From DASQFY01 sp036397815 (GTDB lineage Bacteria > Chloroflexota > Limnocylindria > QHBO01): 63,180 bases of DNA. The stretch covers positions 1-63,180 of the forward strand of contig DASWIE010000059.1 in the NCBI GenBank assembly GCA_036397815.1. Reading direction: 5' to 3'. Below are positions 24,742 to 32,536 of the stretch, one piece after another. The notes below the pieces were generated by a model. That model made no database searches. It worked only from the letters and a program-made list of their open reading frames with translations, and was not told the origin of the DNA. Both the position numbers and the translations under genes were made by a program. Within the stretch, counting starts at the first letter, position 1. Every line of letters begins with the position of its first letter.

Positions 24742-25555
24742 CGAGCGCGACCAGGGCCGGGCGGAGCGCTTCGAGCGCTATCTCGACGCGCTGCTTTCCG
24801 ACGGCCGCCCGTCGCCCGACGACGTCGCCGATCGCGACGAGGCCGAGATGGCACGCCTGGCGGCCGAGCTGTCGGCGGCCACCGCACCCGACGCGCCGGG
24901 CGCATCCGCGCCGGACCCCGCCTTCGTCGACCAGCTCCGCATGCGGATGCGGCAGGCCGACCAGGGCGTGGCGAACGTGCAGGTGCCCCTCCCGGTCCGC
25001 CGCGGCGCGGGCGCACCCGCCCCGGAGCCGTCACCGCGGCGCGGGCTGGTGCGGCTGACGCGACGCGAGCTGCTGGGAGCGGGCCTGGGCGCGGCCGCCG
25101 GGCTGGCTGCCGGGGCCGCCGGCTTCGCGGTCGTGCGCCAGGCGCTCGACGGCAGCTCGGGCTGGCGCGAGGGCGAGCTGGTCGCCGGTGACGGCGAGTG
25201 GGTCGCGGTGGCCAGGGAGGCGGATCTCGCGGAGGGCGCCGTGCTGCGCTTCGAGACCGCCGCCTTCGACGGCTACGTGCTGAACGACGCCGGCGAGATC
25301 CGCGCCCTCTCGGCATCGTGCACCCATCTCGGCTGCCAGCTGCAGTACCGCCCCAGCTGGCGGGACCTGCGCTGCCCGTGCCACGGCGCCAGCTTCAACC
25401 TGCGCGGCTGGCTGGCGAACGGTCGCGAGAAGTGGCGCGAGGAAGGACCGTACCGCGGCGACGAGGAGGCCTACCCGGTCGAGCTCCCGCCGCTGGCGCG
25501 GCCCAAGGTCAAGGTCGCCGGCGGTCGAATCCTGGTCTGGACCGCGCGAACCTAG
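24734..25555 (+). CDS. Anti-sigma-like protein fused to a Tat anchor and a Rieske [2Fe-2S] domain
   Basis: A 273-residue protein in three parts. Residues 1-100 form a polar, helical, anti-sigma-like segment (RFERYLDALLSDGRPSPDDV, DPAFVDQLRMRMRQ) without the zinc HxxxCxxC motif. Residues 110-136 form a twin-arginine anchor (RRELLGAGLGAAAGLAAG). Residues 140-273 form a Rieske domain with both boxes intact: CTHLGC (Cys196, His198, Cys201) and CPCHGASFN (Cys214, Cys216, His217). The cluster should sit outside the membrane and the head inside. Overlap with the ECF sigma gene suggests a redox-sensing anti-sigma factor; the alternative is a plain electron carrier that shares an operon. Confidence 0.75.
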   Translation: MADERDQGRAERFERYLDALLSDGRPSPDDVADRDEAEMARLAAELSAATAPDAPGASAPDPAFVDQLRMRMRQADQGVANVQVPLPVRRGAGAPAPEPSPRRGLVRLTRRELLGAGLGAAAGLAAGAAGFAVVRQALDGSSGWREGELVAGDGEWVAVAREADLAEGAVLRFETAAFDGYVLNDAGEIRALSASCTHLGCQLQYRPSWRDLRCPCHGASFNLRGWLANGREKWREEGPYRGDEEAYPVELPPLARPKVKVAGGRILVWTART

Positions 25556-25758
25556 CCGAACCAGGCCTGGAGCAGGTAGCTCACCAGGTAGGGCGTTGCG
25601 AGCGCGGCAAGCACCGCGGCCAGGGCGATCCCCACGAACAGCAGGAGGCGCAGGTCGGGCGGATCGGGTCGGGCGGGCGGCGGCGTGGTCCGCCGCGGCA
25701 GGCGCGGCGGGCGATGCGGCCGCTGGTGCTCGTACGGGTGCGGGCGCAGCTCGGGCAC
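25552..25758 (-). CDS. Small membrane protein of unknown function
   Basis: A 68-residue protein that I do not recognise. A Pro/Arg/His-rich cytosolic lead (RPHPYEHQRPHRPPRLPRR) is followed by one long hydrophobic stretch (LRLLLFVGIALAAVLAALAT, then PYLVSYLLQAWFG). It starts with GTG 9 bp past the transketolase stop and ends overlapping the Rieske gene stop by 4 bp, convergently. Position in the operon supports it; codon statistics alone would not decide. Confidence 0.5.
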   Translation of the reverse strand: MPELRPHPYEHQRPHRPPRLPRRTTPPPARPDPPDLRLLLFVGIALAAVLAALATPYLVSYLLQAWFG

Positions 25759-25767
25759 GGGTGGCGC

Positions 25768-28137
25768 TCAGCCGCCACGCTCGACGGCGTCGACCAGGGC
25801 GTGCAGCGTGCGCATCCGTACCTCGCGATCGCGGACGTAGCGCTCGATCCCCTCGAGGATGTGGCTCGTGCCGAGGTGCGCCTCGTCGATCACCTCGTCC
25901 ACCGTGCCGCCGGTCCGCCAGCGGTTGTCCCAGTCGGATGAGAGCGAGTACTCCTCGGCCACCGGCCCGTCGACCCAGTCGCGCATCAGCTTGAAGGCGC
26001 GGTTGGTGATCGCCATCCCGTCCCATCGATCGGCCGCCGAGCAGATCGCATCCCGGTAGGCGGCATCCTGCCGCCGGAAGAGCTGCGGGCTGATGGCCGC
26101 CACGATCCGGACATTGAGGCCCTCGCGATCCAGCTCGGACAGCACCTTCACCACGTTCGCGGTGGTCATCGTGCCCTGGACGTAGACGGTGCCGGCCACT
26201 GGACCCTGGCCCGTCGGCTGTCGCAGGACGTATGCGCCACGCGCCGCATCGAAGTGCGACGCCATGCCGAGGGCCTCCCGGTCCGGGATCTCGATCGCCG
26301 GACGGGTCAGGTGCAGCGCCACGATCGGCACCTCGGTGGCGAGCGCGGCGGCGAGCAGCACCGGCACCTCGTTGTGCTCCCAAGGATGCAGGTCGATGAC
26401 GTGCCCCTCCGGGAAGAGCTGCGTCACGCCGGTCTCGAAGATGCCGAAGTGGGTGCGGCTGTCCTCCGCCGTCTCGGGCCCGGAGTGGCCGGCCACCCAG
26501 ATCACCTTGCCGACCTTCAGCTGGCAGTCCTGCGCGAGCTGGCTGAAGAGGCGCATCGGTCCATACTTCAGGTACGAGAACGAGCCGTAGGTCGAGCAGG
26601 CCGCCCAGAACCCGTTGAAGTCCCCCATCGGGTCCTCGGCCAGGTTGACGGTGGCGATGCCGACCGTCACCCCGGCGTTGGTGAACTCGGTGATCTGCTG
26701 GGGAAGCAGCGCCCCGCGCGGGTTCTCGTCACGCTGGTACCAGCCCCAGCCGGGGAGCTCCTGCCAGTCCTTGGCGAATCCCACGATGTTCGTCGATTCG
26801 GCCAGGTCGGCCGAGCAGGCGAGGAAGAGAGGTCTGTCGTACTCCGCCCTGGCGGTGGCGTTGACCCACGCCGCCCACGAGCCGAAGGCCGCGCGGTTCG
26901 GCGCCTTCTCGCCAGGCGCCTTCCAGAGCGACGGCGGGTAGCTGCGCACGTCGGTGAACCGCGGATCGTCGAAGATCTGCGCGCCGCGTCCGCCGAGGTT
27001 GAATCCTGCAACGCGCTCAGGGACCGTGGCCGCGACCTCGATCAGGCGGTCGCTGATGGCGTCCACCAGCGCCTCGTCCCGCCGGAGGACGCTCATCGCC
27101 ACGCCGAAGTTGTGCCGGGCCTGCGCATCGCGCTCGCCGGCATCCTCCGGCGCCGGCTCGTCGATCCCGACGTACGCCACGCCGTATCGCTCCATGAACT
27201 TCCTGCGCACCGCCCAGAACTCCGGTGAGTTCATGGCGTGCGGGCTGCCGTGGCTCTTGTTGTCGTACTTGCCATATCCCCGGCCCTTCCGGGTGCGGAA
27301 CCAGGCCATGCTCGGCACCCGCTCGGGGTTGTGGCCACGCGCCGCCTCCAGCACGGCACGCGTCACCGGGGCCCATTCGGAGCCCTCCATCGTGCCGTTC
27401 ACCCGCCAGCCGTAGACGCGGAACCACTCCTCCGGGGTGCCGTGCACCACGCTCGACACGGGCGGATCGTCGATCCCATAGTCATTCCAGTCGACCAGGA
27501 AGACCAGGTTCTCCAGGCCCAGACCCCACGCGCTGTTCCGGGTCTCGTGGCTGGCACCGGGCGTCAGGCCACCTTCGCCCTCCACCACGAAGACCTTCAC
27601 CTCTTCGCAACCTGCCGCCTTGAGCGCCACCGCCTCGCCGGCGGACGGCGGCATGCCGTGCCCGGAGGGGCCGGTGTTGAACTTGAGGAAGAGGGTCTTG
27701 CCCTCCATCTCGGCGTGACCGGGCAGCCCGCCTCGCCGGCGCAGCTTCAGCAGGTCCTCCCAGGTGAGCGCCCAGCGGCCATCGTCCGGGAACCCGAAGG
27801 CCGGGTCCGGATCACGCTCGGCGCGCGCGCGCAGCACCTCGTTGAGCACCGCCAGCGTGGTGTACACGAGCGGCACGGTGTGCCCGGCCGAGAGGACGAA
27901 GCGGTCGGCGAACGGCAGCCACGGCCGGCGCAGGTCCCAGCGCATGGCCCCCGACAGCAGCAGCGAAAGGAACAGGTGCACCTTGGATCGCGAGCCGCCG
28001 GGGTGGCCGCTCTGCCGGTAGTTCAGGGCGAGGTCGATCGCCTCGTCGATGACGTCTTTGACGACCTCCCAGCGCTCGAACGAGCCGGCCGCCTCCTCGT
28101 ACAGTCGCTCGACGGTGTCGGGTCGGGTCGCCGTCAT
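25768..28137 (-). CDS. Transketolase-family protein, long form
   Basis: Thiamine-diphosphate enzyme of 789 residues, longer than the usual 650-700. N-terminal TPP-domain motifs: YRQSGHPGGSRSK, the GHGMPPSAGEAVALKAAG segment, and VVEGEGGLTPGASHET in place of the usual GDG loop. A middle pyrimidine-binding domain and a C-terminal domain (GTVYVQGTMTTANVVKVL) follow. The likely role is transfer of two-carbon units in the pentose phosphate pathway. The unusual TPP loop and extra length leave room for a related ketolase or a pyruvate-dehydrogenase-E1-like activity. It lies 3 bp after the aminotransferase gene. Confidence 0.75.
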   Translation of the reverse strand: MTATRPDTVERLYEEAAGSFERWEVVKDVIDEAIDLALNYRQSGHPGGSRSKVHLFLSLLLSGAMRWDLRRPWLPFADRFVLSAGHTVPLVYTTLAVLNEVLRARAERDPDPAFGFPDDGRWALTWEDLLKLRRRGGLPGHAEMEGKTLFLKFNTGPSGHGMPPSAGEAVALKAAGCEEVKVFVVEGEGGLTPGASHETRNSAWGLGLENLVFLVDWNDYGIDDPPVSSVVHGTPEEWFRVYGWRVNGTMEGSEWAPVTRAVLEAARGHNPERVPSMAWFRTRKGRGYGKYDNKSHGSPHAMNSPEFWAVRRKFMERYGVAYVGIDEPAPEDAGERDAQARHNFGVAMSVLRRDEALVDAISDRLIEVAATVPERVAGFNLGGRGAQIFDDPRFTDVRSYPPSLWKAPGEKAPNRAAFGSWAAWVNATARAEYDRPLFLACSADLAESTNIVGFAKDWQELPGWGWYQRDENPRGALLPQQITEFTNAGVTVGIATVNLAEDPMGDFNGFWAACSTYGSFSYLKYGPMRLFSQLAQDCQLKVGKVIWVAGHSGPETAEDSRTHFGIFETGVTQLFPEGHVIDLHPWEHNEVPVLLAAALATEVPIVALHLTRPAIEIPDREALGMASHFDAARGAYVLRQPTGQGPVAGTVYVQGTMTTANVVKVLSELDREGLNVRIVAAISPQLFRRQDAAYRDAICSAADRWDGMAITNRAFKLMRDWVDGPVAEEYSLSSDWDNRWRTGGTVDEVIDEAHLGTSHILEGIERYVRDREVRMRTLHALVDAVERGG

Positions 28138-28140
28138 CGG

Positions 28141-29394
28141 CTAGCGGGCCGAACCAGCGGCCGATCCGGTGGCCGATTCCGCGGCCGACTCCGCGGCCGA
28201 CTCGGCGGTGGCGAGCTGGCCGGTTCGCTCCAGCCTGGCCAGCGACTCGGCGATCCGTGCGAGGGCCGCCTCGATCTTCTCGCGGCTGTTGGCGTAGCTG
28301 AACCGGATGTAGCCCTCGCCGTGCTCGCCGAAGGCGGTACCCGCCAGGCCGCAGACGCCCGCGTCGTAGAGCAGGTGGTCGGCGATCGCGCTCGAGCTGT
28401 GCCCAAAGCTGCCGACGTTCGGGAACGCATAGAAGGCGCCGTGCGGCATGACGCAGCTGACGCCGGGGATGGCGTTGAGACCGCGCACGATCAACGCGCG
28501 ACGGGCCATGAACTCGGCGCGCATCGCGTCCGGCTCGTCCTGCGGCCCGGTGAGCGCAGCGACGGCGCCGGCCTGCGCGAACGCGTTCGTCCCGCTGACG
28601 CTGTTGATCACCAGCCGGCTGAACGACGGGACGAGCCACTCGGGGACGATCCCGTAGCCCATCCGCCAGCCGGTCATGGCGAACGTCTTCGAGAATCCAT
28701 CGAGCGTGATCGTGCGCTCGGCCATGCCCGGCAGGGTGGCGATCGACAGCGGCTCGCCCTCGTATTGGAGCCGCCCGTAGATCTCGTCCGCCAACACCAC
28801 GAGGTCGCGCTCGACCGCGATCCGCGCGATCTGGCGCAGGTCGTCGGCGGTCAGGATCGACCCGGTCGGATTGTGCGGCGAGTTGATGACGATCATCCGC
28901 GTCCGATCGGTCACCAGGCGCTCGACCTCGGCCACGTCCATGCGGAAGTCATCCGCCTCGCGCAGGGGAGCAGCGACCGCCGTGCCGCCGACGTATCGGA
29001 CCATGCTCTCGTAGATCGGGAAGCCGGGGTTCGGGTAGATGACCTCGTCGCCCTCGTCGATCAGGGCGAGCATGGCGTAGAACATGATCGGCTTGGCGCC
29101 GGGGGTGACCACCACCTGCTCGGGCGTCGCCTCGATCCCCTTCCAGCGACGGACGTCGGCGGCGATCGCATCCTTCAGCGGCCTGATCCCGGTCGCCGGA
29201 GGGTAGTGGGTCATTCGCTCGTCGAGCAGGGCCCGGACGGCCGCCTCGCTGATATGGCGCGGCGTGTCGAAGTCCGGCTCGCCGAGCTCGAGGTGGATGA
29301 CGCTGCGGCCGGTCGCCTCCAGCGCGCGCGCGCGCGCCGCCGCTTCGAAGGCGGTCTCGGTCCCGATCCGCTCCATGCGGCTGGCGAGCTTCAC
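28141..29394 (-). CDS. Class I/II PLP-dependent aminotransferase (aspartate type)
   Basis: A 417-residue fold-type I aminotransferase. Visible are the N-terminal HLELGEPDFDTPRHI, the cofactor loop TPGAKPIMFYAM, NSPHNPTGS, the DEIYGRL segment, and the Schiff-base lysine in DGFSKTFAMTGWRMGYG. The C-terminal arginine that binds the substrate carboxylate is in GYIRFSYA. This resembles aspartate/aromatic aminotransferases of the AspC subgroup I-gamma. The last 20 residues are an Ala/Glu/Ser tail encoded by a 12-bp tandem repeat and are probably disordered. The start is GTG 29394. It shares an operon with transketolase. Confidence 0.85.
   Translation of the reverse strand: MKLASRMERIGTETAFEAAARARALEATGRSVIHLELGEPDFDTPRHISEAAVRALLDERMTHYPPATGIRPLKDAIAADVRRWKGIEATPEQVVVTPGAKPIMFYAMLALIDEGDEVIYPNPGFPIYESMVRYVGGTAVAAPLREADDFRMDVAEVERLVTDRTRMIVINSPHNPTGSILTADDLRQIARIAVERDLVVLADEIYGRLQYEGEPLSIATLPGMAERTITLDGFSKTFAMTGWRMGYGIVPEWLVPSFSRLVINSVSGTNAFAQAGAVAALTGPQDEPDAMRAEFMARRALIVRGLNAIPGVSCVMPHGAFYAFPNVGSFGHSSSAIADHLLYDAGVCGLAGTAFGEHGEGYIRFSYANSREKIEAALARIAESLARLERTGQLATAESAAESAAESATGSAAGSAR
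28147..28206. repeat. Five 12-bp tandem repeats in the aminotransferase 3' end
   Basis: Five consecutive 12-bp units begin GGCCGA: GGCCGAACCAGC, GGCCGATCCGGT, GGCCGATTCCGC, GGCCGACTCCGC and GGCCGACTCGGC. Units keep the frame and encode a repeating Ala-Glu-Ser-Ala tail, so copy number could vary without breaking the gene. Confidence 0.75.
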
Positions 29395-29469
29395 CGGCGT
29401 GTCGCCCCTCGTGCGTGGAATCGTGTGGGCTCTGCGTGGATCGGAGGCAAGTGTAGCCAGATGGAGCCA

Positions 29470-29500
29470 TTGCAGATTCGAACGAGACCGCTGCTATACT
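29470..29500 (+). promoter_or_regulatory. Promoter of the IscA-type gene
   Basis: TTGCAG (29470-29475), 19 nt and TATACT (29495-29500) form a sigma-70-type promoter about 60 nt before the chosen ATG. The -10 box is the best match to consensus in this part of the window. Confidence 0.55.
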
Positions 29501-29561
29501 TTCCGAAGCGACCGATCCCAGCACGCGGCGCATGCCGCGCAAGAGGAGAACGAGACAGCAC

Positions 29562-29984
29562 ATGACGATGCCGGAGACGACACCGCAGACGACCCCGCCG
29601 GTTGCACCGGCGCCCGGCGGCGAGCAGCTCGTGTCGCTCACCGAGGCCGCCGCGCAGAAGGTGGTCGAGCTGCGAACGCGCGAGGGCAAGGCCGAAGCCG
29701 CGCTGCGCCTCTTCGTCAAGAGCGGAGGGTGCTCGGGGTTCAGCTACGGCCTGGCATTCGACGACCGCTTCGCCGATGACGACCGCGTCGAGGACCACGC
29801 CGGCGTGCCGATCGTGATCGACGCCTTCAGTGCCCAGTACGTGGGTGGCGCCGAGATCGACTACGTCGACTCGCTGATGGGCTCCGGCTTCGCGATCAAC
29901 AACCCCAACGCGGTCAGCAGCTGCGCCTGCGGCTCGTCGTTCAACACCGATGGCTCCCCCGCCAAGGCGGGAGGCTGCCACTAG
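29562..29984 (+). CDS. erpA: A-type iron-sulfur cluster carrier (ErpA/IscA/HesB family)
   Basis: A 140-residue protein with a disordered Thr/Pro N-terminus and the HesB core: LTEAAAQKVVELRTREG, LRLFVKSGGCSGFSYGL (Cys57), a beta domain, and the C-terminal SSCACGSSF with Cys121 and Cys123. These three cysteines hold the Fe-S cluster for delivery to target proteins, fitting the many Fe-S proteins nearby. ATG 29562 or 29568 is likelier than 29532, although GAGGAG at 29544 is rather far upstream. Confidence 0.9.
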   Translation: MTMPETTPQTTPPVAPAPGGEQLVSLTEAAAQKVVELRTREGKAEAALRLFVKSGGCSGFSYGLAFDDRFADDDRVEDHAGVPIVIDAFSAQYVGGAEIDYVDSLMGSGFAINNPNAVSSCACGSSFNTDGSPAKAGGCH

Positions 29985-30006
29985 TCGCGTCCGCGGCGCG
30001 TCCGAA

Positions 30007-30029
30007 GGCCCCGACCTCAGGTCGGGGCC
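30007..30029. terminator. Bidirectional terminator hairpin
   Basis: A perfect 10-bp GC-rich stem (GGCCCCGACC with GGTCGGGGCC) with a TCA loop lies between the convergent erpA-like and DUF1059 genes. The tail TCGTCAT is only weakly U-rich. Confidence 0.6.
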
Positions 30030-30048
30030 TCGTCATATCCGGGTCCGA

Positions 30049-30222
30049 TCAGCTGCCGCCATTGCGGACGTCGTAGCCCGACGTCGCGATCAGCGTCTTC
30101 AGCTCGCTGTCCTGGTACTGCTCCGGGTGCGCCTCGGTCGCATGGCGACGCGTCTCCTCGAAGAGCTTCTCGTCGCTCTCCGCCTCGACGTACTCACCGC
30201 ACGGACATTCGACAGCACGCAT
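30049..30222 (-). CDS. DUF1059 small protein
   Basis: A 57-residue protein starting MRAVECPCGEYVEAESDEKL, with helix EETRRHATEAHPEQY and a polar tail. It matches the DUF1059 pattern: an N-terminal CxCG and a later His pair, possibly binding metal. The function is unknown. The ATG at 30222 is favoured by AGGAGG 8 nt upstream; the longer frame to 30240 would start inside that site. It is divergent from the GbsR-type gene across an inverted-repeat operator. Confidence 0.75.
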   Translation of the reverse strand: MRAVECPCGEYVEAESDEKLFEETRRHATEAHPEQYQDSELKTLIATSGYDVRNGGS

Positions 30223-30268
30223 GCTCGTCACCTCCTGCACGGGCAGGGCTGCAGGAACCGGGCCAGCC

Positions 30269-30298
30269 GATACCCGCTATCTTTGCCTAGCAGGTATC
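30269..30298. promoter_or_regulatory. Inverted-repeat operator between DUF1059 and GbsR-type genes
   Basis: GATACCCGCTA (30269-30279) and TAGCAGGTATC (30288-30298) are inverted copies with 10 of 11 matches and an 8-nt centre. Centre-to-centre spacing is two helical turns, as expected for a dimeric winged-helix repressor. The regulator encoded 33 bp downstream is the obvious candidate. Confidence 0.55.
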
Positions 30299-30330
30299 CA
30301 TGATCACCTGCCACGGCGAGGGACACGTTC

Positions 30331-31044
30331 ATGAGCAGCGCAGAGGCCGAGCAGATCCGCCGCACCTTCGCCGCCGCGTGGGGTGAGATCGGGGCGGCGT
30401 GGGGAGTGACGCCCTCGACCGCTGCCGTGCAGGGCTATTTCCTCGCCCACGGCGGGCCGCTGACCGAGCCCGAGATCCGCCGCGCGCTGCGCCTCTCCCA
30501 CCGCGCCGCCAGCCTGGCACTGGCCGACTGCCAGGAGTGGGGCCTGATCCACCGCAGCCCCGAGGCACGGCGCAGCGGGCAGCGCGGCCCCGCGGCCGCC
30601 GCCTACGAGGTCGTCGGCGACCACTGGGAGTGGATGCGTCGGGTCGCGAAGGCCCGCAAGGAGCGGGAGACCGATCCTGTCCTGCCGCTCATCGAGCGCT
30701 GCGTCAAGCTGGCCCGCCAGGGCGCGGAGCGAGACGCCGAAGACGCCGAGCTGGCGGACCTCAGCCAGCGCTTGAGCGACCTCCTGCGCTTCGTGCGCCT
30801 GTTCGACCGTGGAGTCGGCCTGATCGTGGTGACCGACCCGCGTATCACCGCCAAGCTCTTCAAGCTGCTGGAGGAGCTCGACGACGCAACCACCCATCGC
30901 CTCCTGGATCTCGCCGACGCGCTGTCGCCCGACGAGCTGGCTGCCGCCCTGCACGCCCTGGCGCGCCTCTCGCCGCGGGCGGTGCGACGCCTGATCGCGC
31001 TGGCCGGCACTCCCGGGCTGACTCGGCTGATCGGGTCGGGCTAG
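30331..31044 (+). CDS. GbsR/MarR-like transcriptional regulator
   Basis: A 237-residue protein. The N-terminal winged helix is of the GbsR type (FAAAWGEIGAAWGVTPSTAAVQGYFLAHGGPLTEPEIRRAL in pieces, then LSHRAASLALADCQEWGLI). A long charged helix and a helical C-terminal domain (LRFVRLFDRGVGLIVVTDP, LSPDELAAALHALARLSPRA) follow. GbsR proteins repress osmoprotectant genes when choline or betaine is absent, but this longer version has no such genes nearby. It may control itself and the DUF1059 gene through the inverted repeat upstream. Confidence 0.8.
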   Translation: MSSAEAEQIRRTFAAAWGEIGAAWGVTPSTAAVQGYFLAHGGPLTEPEIRRALRLSHRAASLALADCQEWGLIHRSPEARRSGQRGPAAAAYEVVGDHWEWMRRVAKARKERETDPVLPLIERCVKLARQGAERDAEDAELADLSQRLSDLLRFVRLFDRGVGLIVVTDPRITAKLFKLLEELDDATTHRLLDLADALSPDELAAALHALARLSPRAVRRLIALAGTPGLTRLIGSG

Positions 31045-31147
31045 CCAGCTCGAGCCTCCGCGGGATTGCAGGAACGTGAGATTCTGCGGCAGTCTATTGC
31101 TATCGTCCACGCAAGAACGCACACGAATGTTTGACACGAGGCCGGTC

Positions 31148-32161
31148 ATGAATGAACTCGAGGCAACTGCGCGCGCCCTTGTCGCCCCGGACAAGGGGAT
31201 CCTCGCCGCCGATGAGAGCACCGGCTCGATCCAGAAGCGATTCGAAGCGGTCGCCGTCGAGTCCACGCCCGAGACCCGCCGGGCTTACCGCGAGCTCCTG
31301 TTCACCACGCCAGGCATTGGGGAATCCATCAGCGGCGTGATCATGTTCGACGAGACGATCCGGCAGGCAACCGGTGACGGTGTGCCGTTCCCGCGGCTGC
31401 TCGTGGATCGCGGAGTCATCCCGGGGATCAAGGTCGACGCGGGCGCGAAGCCACTCGCGCTCGCCTCCGGCGAGACGATCACAGAAGGTCTCGACGGCCT
31501 ACGCGAACGGCTTGCGGAGTACCGGGACCTTGGGGCTCGCTTCACGAAGTGGCGAGCCGTCATCAGGATCGGCCGGGACATTCCCAGCAACTACGCAATC
31601 TGGACTAACGCCCATGCACTTGCCCGCTTCGCGGCGTTGTCACAGGAGGCGGGGCTCGTGCCAATCGTCGAGCCGGAAGTCCTCATGGACGGGGACCATA
31701 CGGTCGAACAGTCCGGTCATGTGACTTCGCTGACGCTTCTCGCGGTTTTCACTGAGCTTCACGATCAGCGCGTGCGGCTCGAGGGCATGCTGCTCAAACC
31801 GAACATGGTGCTGCCGGGCTACAACGCGCCAGTTCAGGCGTCACCGGGTGAGGTCGCCGACGCCACGCTGGCGTGCTTCCGACGCACGGTGCCGGCCGCG
31901 GTTCCCGGGATCGTGTTCCTGTCGGGCGGCCAGAGCGAGCAACGGGCGACCGAGAACCTCAACGCCATAAACGCCACGCAACCGCTCCCGTGGCAGATCT
32001 CGTTCTCGTACGGGCGAGCGCTCCAGGCGGCGGCGCTCACGGCCTGGGCAGGCAAGCCGGCGAACGTCGTCGACGCGCAGCGCGCCTTCCACCGCCGAGC
32101 GAAGCTCAACGCGGCCGCCCGCGCCGGGAGGTACACGCCCGAGATGGAATCGGTCGCGTAG
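31148..32161 (+). CDS. fba: Class I fructose-bisphosphate aldolase
   Basis: A 337-residue (beta/alpha)8 enzyme of glycolysis/gluconeogenesis. Class I landmarks: LVAPDKGILAADESTGSI at the N-terminus, KVDAGAKPL, RFTKWRAVIRIG, and the Schiff-base lysine in MLLKPNMVLPG, with the FLSGGQSEQRATENLNAIN phosphate-binding region in pieces. Such eukaryote-like class I aldolases are patchy in bacteria. ATG 31148 has GAGG 6 nt upstream; ATG 31127 is possible. Codon use looks slightly less GC-biased than in neighbours, compatible with transfer, though I have not measured it. Confidence 0.9.
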   Translation: MNELEATARALVAPDKGILAADESTGSIQKRFEAVAVESTPETRRAYRELLFTTPGIGESISGVIMFDETIRQATGDGVPFPRLLVDRGVIPGIKVDAGAKPLALASGETITEGLDGLRERLAEYRDLGARFTKWRAVIRIGRDIPSNYAIWTNAHALARFAALSQEAGLVPIVEPEVLMDGDHTVEQSGHVTSLTLLAVFTELHDQRVRLEGMLLKPNMVLPGYNAPVQASPGEVADATLACFRRTVPAAVPGIVFLSGGQSEQRATENLNAINATQPLPWQISFSYGRALQAAALTAWAGKPANVVDAQRAFHRRAKLNAAARAGRYTPEMESVA

Positions 32162-32176
32162 TCGCGCGCGGGCCTC

Positions 32177-32536
32177 CTAGCGGAGGCCCGAGACGAGGGT
32201 GAACGCGAGCAATGGCGCGACCAGCAGCCCCATCGTGGCGGCCAGCAGGTACCAGTCGCGCGCGGCGCGGGGATCGGCGACGCCACGCCGCAGGAGGCCG
32301 CCTGTCCAGGCCAGCACGGCGGAGAGCCCGGCCACATACAGCCCCGCGGCGAGCAGCACGACGCCCACCGCGAACGGGCGGACGCGCTCGCACGAGCCGA
32401 AGGCGAGCGGCCCGCCGGCTGGGCAGGCAGCGGACAGCTCTGCCACCACCAGCGCGCCGGCGGCGAGCAGGACGGCGACCGACCAGGCGAGGTGGACGAG
32501 CAGGCGGCGGGAGATCTCGGCGTCCGGCGGGGTCAG
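32177..32536 (-). CDS. Membrane protein in the bc-type operon, CTG start
   Basis: A 119-residue protein that I do not recognise, with three hydrophobic helices (LAWSVAVLLAAGALVVAEL, FAVGVVLLAAGLYVAGLSAV, WYLLAATMGLLVAPLLAFTL). No ATG, GTG or TTG occurs in frame near the upstream stop. The only sensible start is CTG at 32536, which overlaps the preceding stop as CTGA, the same geometry as the ATGA junctions elsewhere. The first residues would be TPPDAEISRR. It is the last gene of the cytochrome bc-type operon and could be a small accessory subunit. A GTG within the first helix is the alternative. Confidence 0.6.
   Translation of the reverse strand: MTPPDAEISRRLLVHLAWSVAVLLAAGALVVAELSAACPAGGPLAFGSCERVRPFAVGVVLLAAGLYVAGLSAVLAWTGGLLRRGVADPRAARDWYLLAATMGLLVAPLLAFTLVSGLR

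Noticed and set aside
27238..29565. Plus-strand open frame of 775 codons
   Set aside because: Antisense shadow of transketolase and the aminotransferase, both of which carry clear catalytic motifs. The length only reflects the high GC content.
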